A DNA stretch of 64,000 nucleotides. Origin: Costus lasius (taxonomy: Eukaryota; Streptophyta; Magnoliopsida; Zingiberales; Costaceae). Where the stretch lies: assembly GCA_027563935.2 (NCBI GenBank), contig CM050449.1, positions 14,646,501-14,710,500 of the forward strand. Direction: 5' to 3'. The position numbers were made by a program, and so were the translations under genes. Positions 20,677 through 33,044 of this stretch are shown here, one piece after another; within the stretch, counting starts at the first letter, position 1; each line of letters begins with the position of its first letter. The notes below the pieces were generated by a model. That model was given only the letters and a program-made list of their open reading frames with translations. It had not been told where the DNA came from and did no database searches.

Positions 20677-22350
20677 GACCCTGGGTATATTGGGGTTATA
20701 CCCCAGCCCATCCCATGGACTCAATGAGGTTTGAGTAGGGATTGGGAGAGCTTAGCAAGGGAGAATACACATGCAAAAATTCTAAGTCCATTGTAGGAGG
20801 TTACATGGACATTGGAGCAATATTTGAGCTTGTATGGAGGTATACAAGCCTAGCAAAAAAATATGTCATGGGCAAGACTTGAACCCAAGACCTATGAGAG
20901 AACCAAGCCTTATGTTGCATGAGGTAACCAACCCAAGCGTGGGTCATTAGCTGAAAGAAGAGGAGGCGCCTTCCACTTAAACTCTTCTAAATGCATAAGG
21001 GTATTTTAGACAAAAGGCAATCTAATTTGGGGATCTCGATTGGAAGAGGAACATTCGGCAAGGAGAAAGAACCGAGAGTTGTGGGAGACTTTGTGTGGCG
21101 ATTTGGAGGAGGGAGCTTCATCCGGCCACCCTATTCTCTCCATTTGGGCGTGATCTTGAGGTGAGCTCACGTCCCCCTTCATCCCTTCATTTCCGGCGAT
21201 TTGTGGTGGTGGTTTGGAGAGGTTCCGGCCATCCTCCACTTGGTGAGTGGGCGGCAGCTTGAGGGAGCAGCCGGCCTGCACTCTTTCTTCCCCATTTCGG
21301 CTTGGAGGACTTAGATTTGGAGGAGGTTCTGTTCTTGGGGGTTTGTGTTGAGGGAGGCTCACGCAACAGCCCCTTCTTGCCCTAGTTTTGGAGTGAGTTG
21401 CTCAGCCATCCGATTGGGTTCCTTGGAGGAAGGAACCGGCTGTTCTTGGAGTCTTGGTGGCGGGCTACTTGAAGGAGATCTGATCTTGCTGTCCATTGAA
21501 GTGTGTAATCAAGGGTGCAGCCCTTGTGTTTGATACATTGCCCCTTTGGAGGAAAAGGGGGCTGTTTTGAGGAGAAAGGGCTGACCGGCTACCACTTGAT
21601 CATCACCTATACATTGGGGCTACTTGCTGTCCATTGGAGAGCTTGCTGTCCATTAAGGGGCTGAGGGAGTCCCTTGGAGCTTTTGGAGCTTACAACCACC
21701 TAGGAGGGCGATCCTAGGGTGGTGCCTCAAGTGCTTGCACTTGAGGAGTATTCTTGGAGCTTGGAGTGAAGACCGGCCGCCTTGGAGGTTGATCTTCATC
21801 ACTAGCTTTGGAGTGGTATAGCTTACTCACTTGTGCTATTTACATTGCATTAGCTTGTAAGAACATTGTATGCACTTTATGCTATCTTGAGTAGTTGATA
21901 GGTTGTTGTTTTATCGATCGGTGTGATTATCGCTGTGTAGTTGTCGATACTTGTATTAGGGTTTGGGCATATGTCTAGTGCCCGTATTCTGTGAACTGCC
22001 AGCGATTGTGTGGACTGTCATTTGCAGGGCGCTTAGGTTTAAGATTGTTGGTAAGGGTGCATATGGGGTTGAGAAGCAACATGTGCTTGCCACCCGCCCC
22101 TTATTGACCTAGGTCTAGGGCTAGGAGAAGGCTAGGACGCAGTTCCATCATCACAGCCTTGGAGCTCAGTTCCATCAGAGCTCAGCCCAGAGAGCGTAGA
22201 GGATCAGAGAGGTGCAGATCTTGCTTGGGAGACGATCTAGGCTATTTCCGCATTGAGGGTAGGCTGACAATCTACACATAGGGTGTGTAGATTGTGCCAT
22301 CACGCTCGGGAATTAAGGCAAAAATTTAGCACAGAATTTGGGGCGTGACA
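20672..22350 (+). repeat. Element B 3' LTR
   Basis: 1679 bp, the same length as the 5' LTR. It is followed by CTAAG (22351-22355) and immediately by element C. Confidence 0.92.
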
Positions 22351-22355
22351 CTAAG

Positions 22356-24133
22356 TGTGAGACCCTGGGTATGCTGGGGTTATACCCCAGACCATTCCAT
22401 GGATCCAGTGGGGTTCTGGGGAGGAATGGAGGAGTCTAGAGGGGAGCTAGGCTGGAGATGCAGTGAGCCTACTAGTGGAGTTAGGACACTGACATTGTGT
22501 TAAGTATGTTTTTGCAGGTACATCGACATACTTATCCTTAGGCATGGCCTGGGGGTGCTTTGGAGTGATGAGGGATCATTCCCGTATTTTGGGAGCATGG
22601 TTAACTTAACCATGGTTACCTTAACCATGGTCAGCTTAACCATGGTCACTGGACATGAACCCAGGTTCGATCGGGGTTCAATTCTGAGACCTAGGGGCTG
22701 ATCTAAGAAGCCTAGGGTTTCAAGGAATATTCTGGGAATCTTATTTAAGTGAGCACATGAGTGGCATGTGATAACTTAAAGGAGAAGATCCAATAAGGTT
22801 TGAATTAGAGGATCCAATAAGGAGTTATTGGATTCCCTCTTCATAACCCTCTTAGATCCAACAAAAGGGCGAGTTTCATGGCTTGGGCGAACATCTTAGA
22901 TCAAAGATGGTTCGGTTCAATGCTTGGAGATTATGAATTTTGAATTGGCGCCATAATAGGAAGTTTCCTATTCTTCCTCCATCACTTGGCCGAAATTGCA
23001 TCTAGCTTTGGGCGGCTTCTCTACTTAAGGGGAGGCTTGGCGACAATGAAAAGGATGATGAATCCTTGAGATCACGAAGTGCTGTCCACTTGAAGATTGA
23101 GAGCTTTCTTCTTCCTTGAGGCGAGGAGAAGGGGCTGAGTTCTTGCACCGAGAGCTCTTGAAGACACTTGAGGGAAGTGGTCTTCTTCTTCTTCAACGAC
23201 AAGCAATTGGAGGGTGTCCTTGGAGCCTTGGACACTCGGCCATCAAAGTGAAGAGAGGAGTCTTCACGCCATCATCATCAACAAGGGGCTGTCGGCTTGG
23301 TGAGGAACCAAGTAGCCGAGAGTCATCTTCTTCATCAACACACCCTAGAGTCTTCCACTCTAGGGTCCGAACCCTAATCACTTGTGGTTAGGGGGTTTTT
23401 GTGAGCGGCTTCTTGAGGGAGAGGGGGCTGTTCACGCCATCTTTGTGCATAGCATTGCTTTGGGTATACTTCCAACCCTAAAACATTGTATTGCCGATTA
23501 TTGTTGATATAATATATTTGTGTACCTATTCCCGGGATTAGGGAATAGGGTCCTTTTGTATATCGAGTATTGACCTCGGTAGAGGATTGGATTTCCGTTG
23601 GATTTATCGGTTTTAGCTTAGGTGGGGCGCAAGTATTGTACTTGTCTCCATCCTTCGCTCGCTGTGTAGACATATTATTGCTTAGGGTTAAGCAGGCCGG
23701 TAGTTACCTGATTGTTAGGTTTTGAGCAGAGGTCTATTGCTCTTTGATCTACGATAGATCACCTTGCTGTGTGCGATATCTGCCTGTGAAATCTAGTGAG
23801 TTTCAGGGCGCACAAGGTGTGCAAAGTGGTTAGTGGCAGAGGAAGAGCCTAACCCGCCACCTTGCTTCAGTTAGCACACATATCAGTTTCGGCCATCACA
23901 GCTCAGTCAGCTCAGAGAGGTTCTGGTGATTGGGTAGAGTTAGTTGGGAGAGTGATCTGTATTGCTGGGGGACGATCTATTATATTGAGAGCGCGCATAT
24001 TGTATTCTTTATTTACGTTTCCGCATAGACGCATTGCATTGACGAGAGTGATTAGCTGACGGGCTTACACAGTGGTTGTGTAAGTTCGTGCGATCACGCT
24101 CTGATTTTAGGCGCGAAAAATTGGGGCGTGACA
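22356..24133 (+). repeat. Element C 5' LTR
   Basis: 1778 bp, TGTGAGACCC...GGGGCGTGACA. It contains a short cluster of TTAACCATGG repeats (22599-22648). It shares the terminal regions with the B and D LTRs but has a different central segment. Confidence 0.92.
22599..22648 (+). repeat. TTAACCATGG short repeats in the C LTR
   Basis: Three to four spaced copies of (C)TTAACCATGGT(T/C)A at intervals of about 16 bp, repeated identically in the 3' LTR (about 29402-29451). CCATGG is palindromic. Function unknown; the position in U3 would suit a factor-binding cluster. Confidence 0.6.
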
Positions 24134-24135
24134 AC

Positions 24136-24148
24136 TGGTATCAGAGCC
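24136..24148 (+). other. Element C primer-binding site
   Basis: TGGTATCAGAGCC two bases after the LTR end, the tRNA-iMet type. Confidence 0.9.
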
Positions 24149-24390
24149 CACTTCCAGCACAGATCAGCGGATTTACTGGTGTTTTTCTGAGTTGGGACGA
24201 GTGAGTCTGGGATATAGACGTTAGTTAGATTACTGTTTGGGGGTTGCGTACGTCGGAGCCTTGTGCCCGGGGCGTAATTCCTCAGTAATTCTGCTACACG
24301 GTCCGTCTCGACCATTCAGAGTACTTAGCCAGTATTTCCCTCACTTTTACCTACACAGCGATTCCAGACATTGCGCCATCTACGAGGAGT

Positions 24391-27300
24391 ATGGCGGCGC
24401 AGGCTCAGTTCGAGGAGAGGATCTCGAGACTGGAGGCAGCTTTGACCCGGATTCAGCTAGCCATTGGGGTTGATGGCGACGCAGATCAGGGACCCTTGAG
24501 TGAGAGGGTCAGTGCCATGAGAGACATGATCCATCATGTACAGATGGAGTCCGAGGGTCATGTAGCAGAGTTGACACATTCCGTAGAGGAGCGGATGGCT
24601 GATTTGTCACATACTTTTGAGGGCCAGATTGGAGAGATCGGCCAGAGTGTAGAGACCATTGCAGCCGATGTCAACATTATGAAGATTGCCATGACACAGT
24701 TGGGGAATCAGGCTAGAGCCCCAGCGCCAGCAGCAGTGGCACCTGCTAGGCGCCATGTTCCAGAACCGACACCATTTGAGGGAGCTCGGGTGGCTAAAGA
24801 AGTTGAGAACTTCTTATTTGATATGGAACATTACTTCAGGGCGGCGGCTGTAGGAGAGGCCGACAAGATAGAGGTGTGTGCAGCCTTTCTTAAAGGCGAT
24901 GCAAAGCTCTGGTGGCGGACACATGTAGCCCCGAGGACTGAGGGGGATGCACCAGAGATCCCAGACTGGGATGCCCTGAAGGCAGAGATGAGAGCTCATT
25001 TCAGACCAGCGAACACTCTGCATAGTGCTCGCGTGGCATTTAGATACTTGAAGCAGACTGGGAGCATAAGGGAGTATGTGAAACAGTTTGGTACTCTACT
25101 GCTAGAGATACCTAATATGGAAGAAGAAGAGAAGTTTCACTCCTTTACCAGCGGACTGCAAGAATGGGCTTATAGAGAACTCCAGAGGAAGGGAGTTACT
25201 ACCTACAGGGAGGCTGTAGCGGCTGCAGATGCCTTAGTAGATATGGGAGGGGGTTCCAGATCTACTGCAGCTAGGACCACTTCTTCACCACCTAGAAGGC
25301 CTACAGGACAGACTCAGGTTAAGAAGTGGGTTCCTAATTGGAAAAAGAATAAGGGCGTGGCACACTATCAGCCACAGGCTCAGAAGAAGAAGCCACTGCC
25401 AGTTCAGCAGAGACCCCAGCCGCAGCAGGGGAAGGCTTCTACCAGCGTGACTAGCAGAGGGAAGCAGGGGTGCTTCATCTGCAACGGACCTCATCTTATG
25501 AGAGATTGTCCTAGGAAGCAGGGAGTTGCTTCATTGGCGCTGGGTAGTACACAGGAGGGCCAGGACGACCTTGGATGTGCGGGTATCTCTGTTAACCCGA
25601 TGGTGATTGCTAATGTGAGTGTCAGGTCTAGTCCCCTGATGTACATTGATCTTGTTCTGAACGATGTCCAGATTACTGCTATGGTGGACACGGGAGCCAC
25701 TCATCTGTTTGTATCAGATAGAGTGAAGGATAAGCTGAAGTTGAAAACAATGCCGTGTACCAACAGTGTGAAAACAGTGAATGCAGACCCGAGGAGAGCA
25801 TCCGGAGTTTCTTATGATGTACCGGTGAGACTTGGATCATGGTCAGGGCGGGTACATGCCATGGTGACTGCTCTTGACGACTTTGATGTTATAGTTGGTA
25901 TGGATTTACTTCGCAGAGCGAAGGCGGTCCCAATGCCACACTTAAACGGATTGCAGATAGTTGATGAACGATCACCCTGTTTTCTCCCTTGCCACACTGC
26001 GGCAAAGGTTGAGAGTAAGAACAAGGGCAAGGAGATTGTGGCAGCATCTATTGTAGCCAGAGGACTTCGTCGTGGTGAGACCACTTATCTGGCGCATGTC
26101 AGGGTAGTGGAGGACTTTCCTCAGACTATTTCTACACCTGTGCAGCCGAGTGGACATAGGGGAGGTTCGGCCGACCTTCCTAGTTCTAGTAGGAGCCGTG
26201 ATGTTGAGATGAGTGTGGGGGCGGCGAAGATGTCTTTGGAGGATCGTGTTCAGCTATTACCTGCACCTATAGGGGAGTTGTTGCAGGAGTATAGTGATGT
26301 AGTACCGCCGGAGATGCCAAAGGTGTTACCACCTAGGCGCGATATTGACCATGCGATCGAGTTGATCCCAGGGGCTGTTCCACCAGCCCAAGCACCTTAT
26401 CGGATGCCACCTGCTGAGTTAGAGGAACTCAGGAAACAGCTAGATGAATTGTTAGAGTCTGGGTATATCCAGCCTTCGAAAGCACCATATGGAGCACCTG
26501 TGCTATTCCAGAGGAAGAAGGATGGGTCAATGAGGATGTGTGTAGACTATAGGGCTCTTAACAAGGTGACTGTTAAGAACTCCTATCCTATACCATTGAT
26601 CCAGGATTTGATTGATAGATTGGTTCATGCCAAAGTTTTCAGTAAACTTGACCTTCGTTCCGGGTATTGGCAGGTGAGGATAGCAGAAGGGGATGAGCCC
26701 AAGACCACCTGTGTTACACGTTATGGGTCTTATGAGTTTCTGGTTATGCCATTTGGGCTAACCAACGCTCCAGCGACATTTTGCAACTTAATGAATAACA
26801 TCCTACACCCATTTCTTGATAAGTTTGTGGTGGTGTATTTGGATGATATTGTAATTTATTCTGCGAGTCTGGAGGAACACACTGAACACTTGAGGCAGGT
26901 GTTGGCAGTACTGAGGCAAAGCCAATTATATCTGAAGTTGGAGAAATGTGACTTTGCCCAGAAGGAGGTTGAATTTCTTGGACACATCGTTGGGGGTGGA
27001 CAAGTGAGAATGGATGAGAAGAAGGTGGCGGCAATAGTGGATTGGCCGGCCCCTATCTCAGTTAGCACCCTGAGATCTTTTCTAGGGTTAGCTAATTTTT
27101 ATAGGCGGTTCATAAAGGACTACTCTAAGGTTGTAGCTCCTTTGACCGACCTGTTGAGGAAAGATGTTTCCTGGTGTTGGGAGGAGAGACACCAGAGGGC
27201 ATTTTCAGATCTGAAGGAGAGGGTGACTTCAGAGCCGATTTTGAGACTTCCAGATTTTGCTATACCCTTTGAGGTTCATACAGATGCATCGGATAGGGCT

Positions 27301-29163
27301 TTGGGAGGAGTCCTAGTACAGGAGGGTAGACCGATTGCTTATGAGAGTAGGAAGCTCAAAAGTGCGGAACTTAACTATTCTGCTCATGAGAAGGAAATGT
27401 TAGCTGTAGTGCACTGTTTGAGAATTTGGAGAGTATACTTACTGGGGAGTAAGTTTACTGTCAAGACTGATAATGTAGCCAATACGTTTTTCCAAACCCA
27501 AAAGAAGTTATCTGCGAGACAAGCTAGATGGCAGGAGCAACTAGCTGAGTTTGACTTTGGGTGGGAGCATAAACCGGGGCGCATTCATCAGGTACCTGAT
27601 GCACTCAGTCGGATTGCAGTGGTAGCTTATTGTGGTGCATTATCCTATGCTCAGAGTAAGATAGTTGGACTCATCAGAGATCAGGCACTGGCAGATCAAA
27701 CCTACGAGAAGCTATTATCTCAGATCAGGATGGGGGTCATCCGGAGGTATTATATTAATGATGAGGGTCTGATCATGGCCAAGGGAGACCGACCTTATGT
27801 TCCATCCTCAGGAGACATTAGGTACGGCTTGATGAGTGAGTACCATGACACCGTGTGGGCGGGTCATCCAGGAGGCAAGAGGATGTATGCCTTAATCAGC
27901 AGAGCATGGTATTGGCCGGGGATGAAAGAGGATATTGAGCATTATGCTAAAACTTGTCATGCATGTCAGCAAGACAAGGTAGAAAGGAGAAAAGATGCAG
28001 GGCTTCTACAGCCGTTGCCTATTCCAGAGAGACCTTTCTTATCTGTATCCATGGACTTCATCACCCATTTCCCCAGAGTAGATGGGATGGCTTCTGTCTT
28101 CGTGGTTGTGGACAGACGGAGCAAATATGCTGTATTTGCTGCTGCACCGGAGGTTTGCACAGCAGAGGTTACTGCTAACCTATTTTTGACACACGTGGTA
28201 AAACATTTTGGGTTACCCAAGGAAATTATAAGTGATAGGGATCCTAGATTTACTGGAAAGTTTTGGACTTCCCTATTCAAAAGACTGGGTACCGATCTAA
28301 AGATGTCAACAGCATACCATCCCCAGACTGATGGTCAGACAGAAAGAATTAATGCATTACTGGAAGAATATTTGAGGCATTTTGTTTCTTCTACTCAGAA
28401 GAATTGGTTAAACTTGTTAGATACAGCCCAGTTTGCATATAATATCCAAACATCATCAGCAACTGAGAAGAGCCCATTTGAGCATGTGTTAGGGTGGCAG
28501 CCTATGACACCTATGGATACACTAAATAGGGGCGCAGGGGGAGAATGTCAGGCAGCAGTTGATTTTATTGAGGATAGGTCAGAGCTGTGGGATGAAGCTC
28601 GTGACAGCCTGAATGAGGCCAGAAACAGAATGAAGCTCTATGCTGATAGAGATAGACGACATGTGGAGTTTGCAGTTGGAGAGTTGGTCCTTCTGAAACT
28701 TACACCACAGATGTGGAGAAAAACTGATGCGAAGACATACCATAGAGGCCTAGTGAGGAGGTATGAGGGTCCTTTCAGGATCATTAAAAGAGTAGGCCCA
28801 GTTGCGTACAGATTGGACTTACCACGATGGCTTCAGTTCTATCCCACTTTTCATGTCAGTCTATTAAAGAAATATCATACTGATGACAGACATCCAGACC
28901 GTGGACAGGTGAGGAGGCAGCCTGCGAGGGGCAGGGTTGAGTTTGCCAAGAAGCCAATAAAATTTTTAGACCATAGAGTCTATGGCTCAGGACCACCTGG
29001 AGGTCGTAAGATGGAGTTCCTAGTTCAGTGGGAGAATGAACTAGAGGAGGATGCTACCTGGGAGAAGGTAGAAGACATTACCCAGTTTGAGGAGCTAGCC
29101 AGGGCATATGATCAGCTGATGGCATCGAGGGCGAGTGCCAATTCAGTTGGGGGAGTATTGTGA
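24391..29163 (+). CDS. Element C gag-pol polyprotein with chromodomain
   Basis: 1590 codons, uninterrupted, encoding the particle and replication proteins of a Ty3/Gypsy chromovirus. An N-terminal helical, coiled-coil-like region (1-110) precedes gag (about 125-300), zinc knuckle [13 protein letters not shown] (about 361-373), protease DTGATH (about 432), RT with [19 protein letters not shown] and YLDDIVIYS (about 816), RNase H HTDASD (D965), an integrase HHCC finger (HDTVWAGH...CHACQQDK), catalytic SMDF (about 1220) and SDRDP (about 1281), and a chromodomain (about 1524-1580) that in this group reads chromatin. The zinc knuckle spacing is CX2CX3HX4C. The stop lies in the first bases of the 3' LTR, so gag and pol are one ORF as in other chromoviruses. 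The ATG at 24391 aligns with the starts in B and D. Plausibly autonomous. Confidence 0.96.
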   Translation: MAAQAQFEERISRLEAALTRIQLAIGVDGDADQGPLSERVSAMRDMIHHVQMESEGHVAELTHSVEERMADLSHTFEGQIGEIGQSVETIAADVNIMKIAMTQLGNQARAPAPAAVAPARRHVPEPTPFEGARVAKEVENFLFDMEHYFRAAAVGEADKIEVCAAFLKGDAKLWWRTHVAPRTEGDAPEIPDWDALKAEMRAHFRPANTLHSARVAFRYLKQTGSIREYVKQFGTLLLEIPNMEEEEKFHSFTSGLQEWAYRELQRKGVTTYREAVAAADALVDMGGGSRSTAARTTSSPPRRPTGQTQVKKWVPNWKKNKGVAHYQPQAQKKKPLPVQQRPQPQQGKASTSVTSRGKQGCFICNGPHLMRDCPRKQGVASLALGSTQEGQDDLGCAGISVNPMVIANVSVRSSPLMYIDLVLNDVQITAMVDTGATHLFVSDRVKDKLKLKTMPCTNSVKTVNADPRRASGVSYDVPVRLGSWSGRVHAMVTALDDFDVIVGMDLLRRAKAVPMPHLNGLQIVDERSPCFLPCHTAAKVESKNKGKEIVAASIVARGLRRGETTYLAHVRVVEDFPQTISTPVQPSGHRGGSADLPSSSRSRDVEMSVGAAKMSLEDRVQLLPAPIGELLQEYSDVVPPEMPKVLPPRRDIDHAIELIPGAVPPAQAPYRMPPAELEELRKQLDELLESGYIQPSKAPYGAPVLFQRKKDGSMRMCVDYRALNKVTVKNSYPIPLIQDLIDRLVHAKVFSKLDLRSGYWQVRIAEGDEPKTTCVTRYGSYEFLVMPFGLTNAPATFCNLMNNILHPFLDKFVVVYLDDIVIYSASLEEHTEHLRQVLAVLRQSQLYLKLEKCDFAQKEVEFLGHIVGGGQVRMDEKKVAAIVDWPAPISVSTLRSFLGLANFYRRFIKDYSKVVAPLTDLLRKDVSWCWEERHQRAFSDLKERVTSEPILRLPDFAIPFEVHTDASDRALGGVLVQEGRPIAYESRKLKSAELNYSAHEKEMLAVVHCLRIWRVYLLGSKFTVKTDNVANTFFQTQKKLSARQARWQEQLAEFDFGWEHKPGRIHQVPDALSRIAVVAYCGALSYAQSKIVGLIRDQALADQTYEKLLSQIRMGVIRRYYINDEGLIMAKGDRPYVPSSGDIRYGLMSEYHDTVWAGHPGGKRMYALISRAWYWPGMKEDIEHYAKTCHACQQDKVERRKDAGLLQPLPIPERPFLSVSMDFITHFPRVDGMASVFVVVDRRSKYAVFAAAPEVCTAEVTANLFLTHVVKHFGLPKEIISDRDPRFTGKFWTSLFKRLGTDLKMSTAYHPQTDGQTERINALLEEYLRHFVSSTQKNWLNLLDTAQFAYNIQTSSATEKSPFEHVLGWQPMTPMDTLNRGAGGECQAAVDFIEDRSELWDEARDSLNEARNRMKLYADRDRRHVEFAVGELVLLKLTPQMWRKTDAKTYHRGLVRRYEGPFRIIKRVGPVAYRLDLPRWLQFYPTFHVSLLKKYHTDDRHPDRGQVRRQPARGRVEFAKKPIKFLDHRVYGSGPPGGRKMEFLVQWENELEEDATWEKVEDITQFEELARAYDQLMASRASANSVGGVL

Positions 29164-30936
29164 GACCCTGGGTATGCTGGGGTTATACCCCAGACCATTC
29201 CATGGATCCAGTGGGGTTCTGGGGAGGAATGGAGGAGTCTAGAGGGGAGCTAGGCTGGAGATGCAGTGAGCCTACTAGTGGAGTTAGGACACTGACATTG
29301 TGTTAAGTATGTTTTTGCAGGTACATCGACATACTTATCCTTAGGCATGGCCTGGGGGTGCTTTGGAGTGATGAGGGATCATTCCCGTATTTTGGGAGCA
29401 TGGTTAACTTAACCATGGTTACCTTAACCATGGTCAGCTTAACCATGGTCACTGGACATGAACCCAGGTTCGATCGGGGTTCAATTCTGAGACCTAGGGG
29501 CTGATCTAAGAAGCCTAGGGTTTCAAGGAATATTCTGGGAATCTTATTTAAGTGAGCACATGAGTGGCATGTGATAACTTAAAGGAGAAGATCCAATAAG
29601 GTTTGAATTAGAGGATCCAATAAGGAGTTATTGGATTCCCTCTTCATAACCCTCTTAGATCCAACAAAAGGGCGAGTTTCATGGCTTGGGCGAACATCTT
29701 AGATCAAAGATGGTTCGGTTCAATGCTTGGAGATTATGAATTTTGAATTGGCGCCATAATAGGAAGTTTCCTATTCTTCCTCCATCACTTGGCCGAAATT
29801 GCATCTAGCTTTGGGCGGCTTCTCTACTTAAGGGGAGGCTTGGCGACAATGAAAAGGATGATGAATCCTTGAGATCACGAAGTGCTGTCCACTTGAAGAT
29901 TGAGAGCTTTCTTCTTCCTTGAGGCGAGGAGAAGGGGCTGAGTTCTTGCACCGAGAGCTCTTGAAGACACTTGAGGGAAGTGGTCTTCTTCTTCTTCAAC
30001 GACAAGCAATTGGAGGGTGTCCTTGGAGCCTTGGACACTCGGCCATCAAAGTGAAGAGAGGAGTCTTCACGCCATCATCATCAACAAGGGGCTGTCGGCT
30101 TGGTGAGGAACCAAGTAGCCGAGAGTCATCTTCTTCATCAACACACCCTAGAGTCTTCCACTCTAGGGTCCGAACCCTAATCACTTGTGGTTAGGGGGTT
30201 TTTGTGAGCGGCTTCTTGAGGGAGAGGGGGCTGTTCACGCCATCTTTGTGCATAGCATTGCTTTGGGTATACTTCCAACCCTAAAACATTGTATTGCCGA
30301 TTATTGTTGATATAATATATTTGTGTACCTATTCCCGGGATTAGGGAATAGGGTCCTTTTGTATATCGAGTATTGACCTCGGTAGAGGATTGGATTTCCG
30401 TTGGATTTATCGGTTTTAGCTTAGGTGGGGCGCAAGTATTGTACTTGTCTCCATCCTTCGCTCGCTGTGTAGACATATTATTGCTTAGGGTTAAGCAGGC
30501 CGGTAGTTACCTGATTGTTAGGTTTTGAGCAGAGGTCTATTGCTCTTTGATCTACGATAGATCACCTTGCTGTGTGCGATATCTGCCTGTGAAATCTAGT
30601 GAGTTTCAGGGCGCACAAGGTGTGCAAAGTGGTTAGTGGCAGAGGAAGAGCCTAACCCGCCACCTTGCTTCAGTTAGCACACATATCAGTTTCGGCCATC
30701 ACAGCTCAGTCAGCTCAGAGAGGTTCTGGTGATTGGGTAGAGTTAGTTGGGAGAGTGATCTGTATTGCTGGGGGATGATCTATTATATTGAGAGCGCGCA
30801 TATTGTATTCTTTATTTACGTTTCCGCATAGACGCATTGCATTGACGAGAGTGATTAGCTGACGGGCTTACACAGTGGTTGTGTAAGTTCGTGCGATCAC
30901 GCTCTGATTTTAGGCGCGAAAAATTGGGGCGTGACA
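29159..30936 (+). repeat. Element C 3' LTR
   Basis: 1778 bp, nearly identical to the 5' LTR, followed by CTAAG (30937-30941) and then host LTR E. Confidence 0.92.
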
Positions 30937-31113
30937 CTAAGGATAGATGTGTCGAGGTACCTGCAAAAACATACTCAACACAATGTCAGTGTCCTAACTC
31001 CGCTAGTAGGCTCACTGCATCTCCAGCCTAGCTCTCCTCTAGACTCCTCCATCCCTCCCCAGAACCCCGCTGGATCCATGGGATGGTCTGGGGTATAACC
31101 CCAGCATACCCAG

Positions 31114-32785
31114 TGTGATGCCCTGGGTACTATGGGGTTATACCCCGCCTTTCCCATGGACTCATAGAGGTTATGAGTAGGGATTAAGGGGGTAAAATGG
31201 ATGGAGCATACACATGCAAAAAGATAAGGTTCTATGTAGGAGGTTACATGAGCCTTAGAGTATTATTTGAGCTTGTATAGAGGTGTGTACAAGCTTCCAA
31301 AAAAATATGTCATGGCCAAGACTTGAACCCAAGACCTATGAGAGAACCAAGCCTTATGTTGCATGAGGTAACCAACCCAAGCGTGGGTCATTAGCTGAAA
31401 GAAGATGGAGCGCATTCCACTTAAACACTTCATAATGCATAAGGGCAATTTTGACAAAAGACCAAATGAAATTGGGGATCTCGATTGGGTGAAAGAACAT
31501 TCGGATTTGGTGAGAGCCGAAGCTTGAGGAAGAGGGCGACATTGTTGGAGAGCTCGGCTTGGAGGTTCTTGGCGAGTTCTTCCACCTTCTTCCCTTGGAG
31601 AATTCCCTTGAGGTGAGGGAATACTTCTTGGTGACTTCTTGATCACGCTCAAGGCTGAGGAGAGTCCTTGGGGCGTGTTCTTGGGGCTGTTCTTGGCGAT
31701 TCCTTCCTAGAGGTGAGGAAGGGCATTGAAGAGGGAGGTTTTCATCCTTGGCGCTTCCTTGGAGGCAAGGAAGACCACCGGCAGCCTTCTACTCTTCATC
31801 ACCATCTCCGGCAGCATATTGAAGTGGCAGCACCTTGCTGTCCACTTGGAGCTCACGGCTTTAGTTCCCTTGGGTGAAAAGGGGACTGCATTTAGTGCAC
31901 TTTGGAGGGGCTGAAGCTTGCGGCCACCTTTGTTCTTGAGCTGAGCCGAGAGTGCACATTGGGTGTTTGATACATTGCCTCTTTGAGGAGAGGGGGCTGA
32001 CTTGAGGAGAGGGAGCTGCATTGAGGTGAAGGGGGCTGATCAGCCACTTGCCCTTCATCCACATTGAAGGAGATTGCTTGCTGTCCATTAAGGGGCTGAG
32101 GGAGTCCCTTGGAGCTTTTGGAGCTTACAACCACCTAGGAGGGCGATCCTAGGGTGGTGCCTCAAGTGCTTGCACTTGAGGAGTATTCTTGGAGCTTGGA
32201 GAAGAAGACCGGCCACCTTGGAGGTTGATCTTCATCACTAGCTTTGGAGTGGTATAGCTTACTCACTTGTGCTATTTACATTGCATTAGCTTGTAAGAAC
32301 ATTGTATGCACTTTATGCTATCTTGAGTAGTTGATAGGTTGTTGTTTTATCGATCGGTGTGATTATCGCTGTGTAGTTGTCGATATTTGTATTAGGGTTT
32401 GGGCATATGTCTAGTGCCCTTCTATTGTGAACTGCCAGCATGTGGATTATCATTTGCAGGGCGCTTAGGTTTAAGATTGTCATTAAGGGTGCATATGGGG
32501 TTGAGAAGCAACATGTGCTTGCCACCCGCCCCTTATTGACCTAGGTCTAGGGCTAGGAGAAGGCTAGGACTCAGTTCCATCATCACAGCCTTGGAGCTCA
32601 GTTCCATCAGAGCTCAGCCCAGAGAGCGCAGAGGATCCAGAGGAGTCTGATCTTGCTTGGGAGACGATCTAGGCTATTTCCGCAAATTGAGTGTTGGCTG
32701 GCGATTTACACAGAGGTTGTGTAAATTGCGCCATCACGCTCTAGAATTTAAGGCAAAAAGTTAGCGCAGAATTTGGGGCGTGACA
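31114..32785 (+). repeat. Element D 5' LTR
   Basis: It has the B-type layout: an antisense tRNA-like block at about 31300-31398, then paired palindromes at about 32131-32182, then the conserved 3' portion. The mid-U3 sequence differs from B. Confidence 0.92.
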
Positions 32786-32787
32786 AC

Positions 32788-32800
32788 TGGTATCAGAGCC
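32788..32800 (+). other. Element D primer-binding site
   Basis: TGGTATCAGAGCC two bases after the 5' LTR, the tRNA-iMet type. Confidence 0.9.
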
Positions 32801-33044
32801 CACTTCCAGCACAGATCAGCAGGAGTTTACTGGGATTACCTGAGTTGGGACGAGTGAGTCAGGGATATAGACGTTAGTACAGTTACTGTTTGGGGGTTGC
32901 GTACGTCGGAGCCTAGTGCCCGGGGCGTAATTCCTCAGTGACTTGCTAATCGGTCAGTTCCGACCATTCTGAGACTATCCCCAGTAATTCCTTTAGTTCC
33001 ACATATCACACCTTGATACCGAGATAGCGCCATTTACGAGGAGT

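Larger units (their letters stand above)
13978..22350 (+). mobile_element. Element B: full-length chromovirus with coding lesions
   Basis: The element is 8373 bp with two 1679-bp LTRs (13978-15656 and 20672-22350), TGTGAGACCC...GGGCGTGACA termini, PBS at 15659-15671 and a purine-rich PPT (TGGGGGAGAAT, 20661-20671) directly before the 3' LTR. Its duplication CTAAG is shared with neighbours A and C. By eye I count four mismatches between the LTRs, so insertion is recent. Gag-pol nevertheless has a nonsense codon and altered catalytic regions. Confidence 0.93.
22356..30936 (+). mobile_element. Element C: intact chromovirus
   Basis: The element is 8581 bp with two 1778-bp LTRs (22356-24133 and 29159-30936). 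By eye they differ at one base (C near 23972 against T near 30775), suggesting very recent insertion. PBS is at 24136-24148, and a PPT-like TTGGGGGAGTAT precedes the 3' LTR. CTAAG lies on both sides. After the right copy, the sequence resumes as the inverse of C's own LTR positions 1-186, showing that the target was a C-type LTR (E). Confidence 0.95.

Noticed and set aside
22355..22356. Possibility that B and C are a tandem made by LTR-LTR recombination
   Set aside because: B and C have different LTR subfamilies, each has two complete LTRs, and CTAAG lies between them. Unequal recombination would leave a shared LTR and no duplication.
31263..32134. Frames inside the D LTRs (also 37953-38824)
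   Set aside because: Same reason: paired LTR copies, no family similarity.
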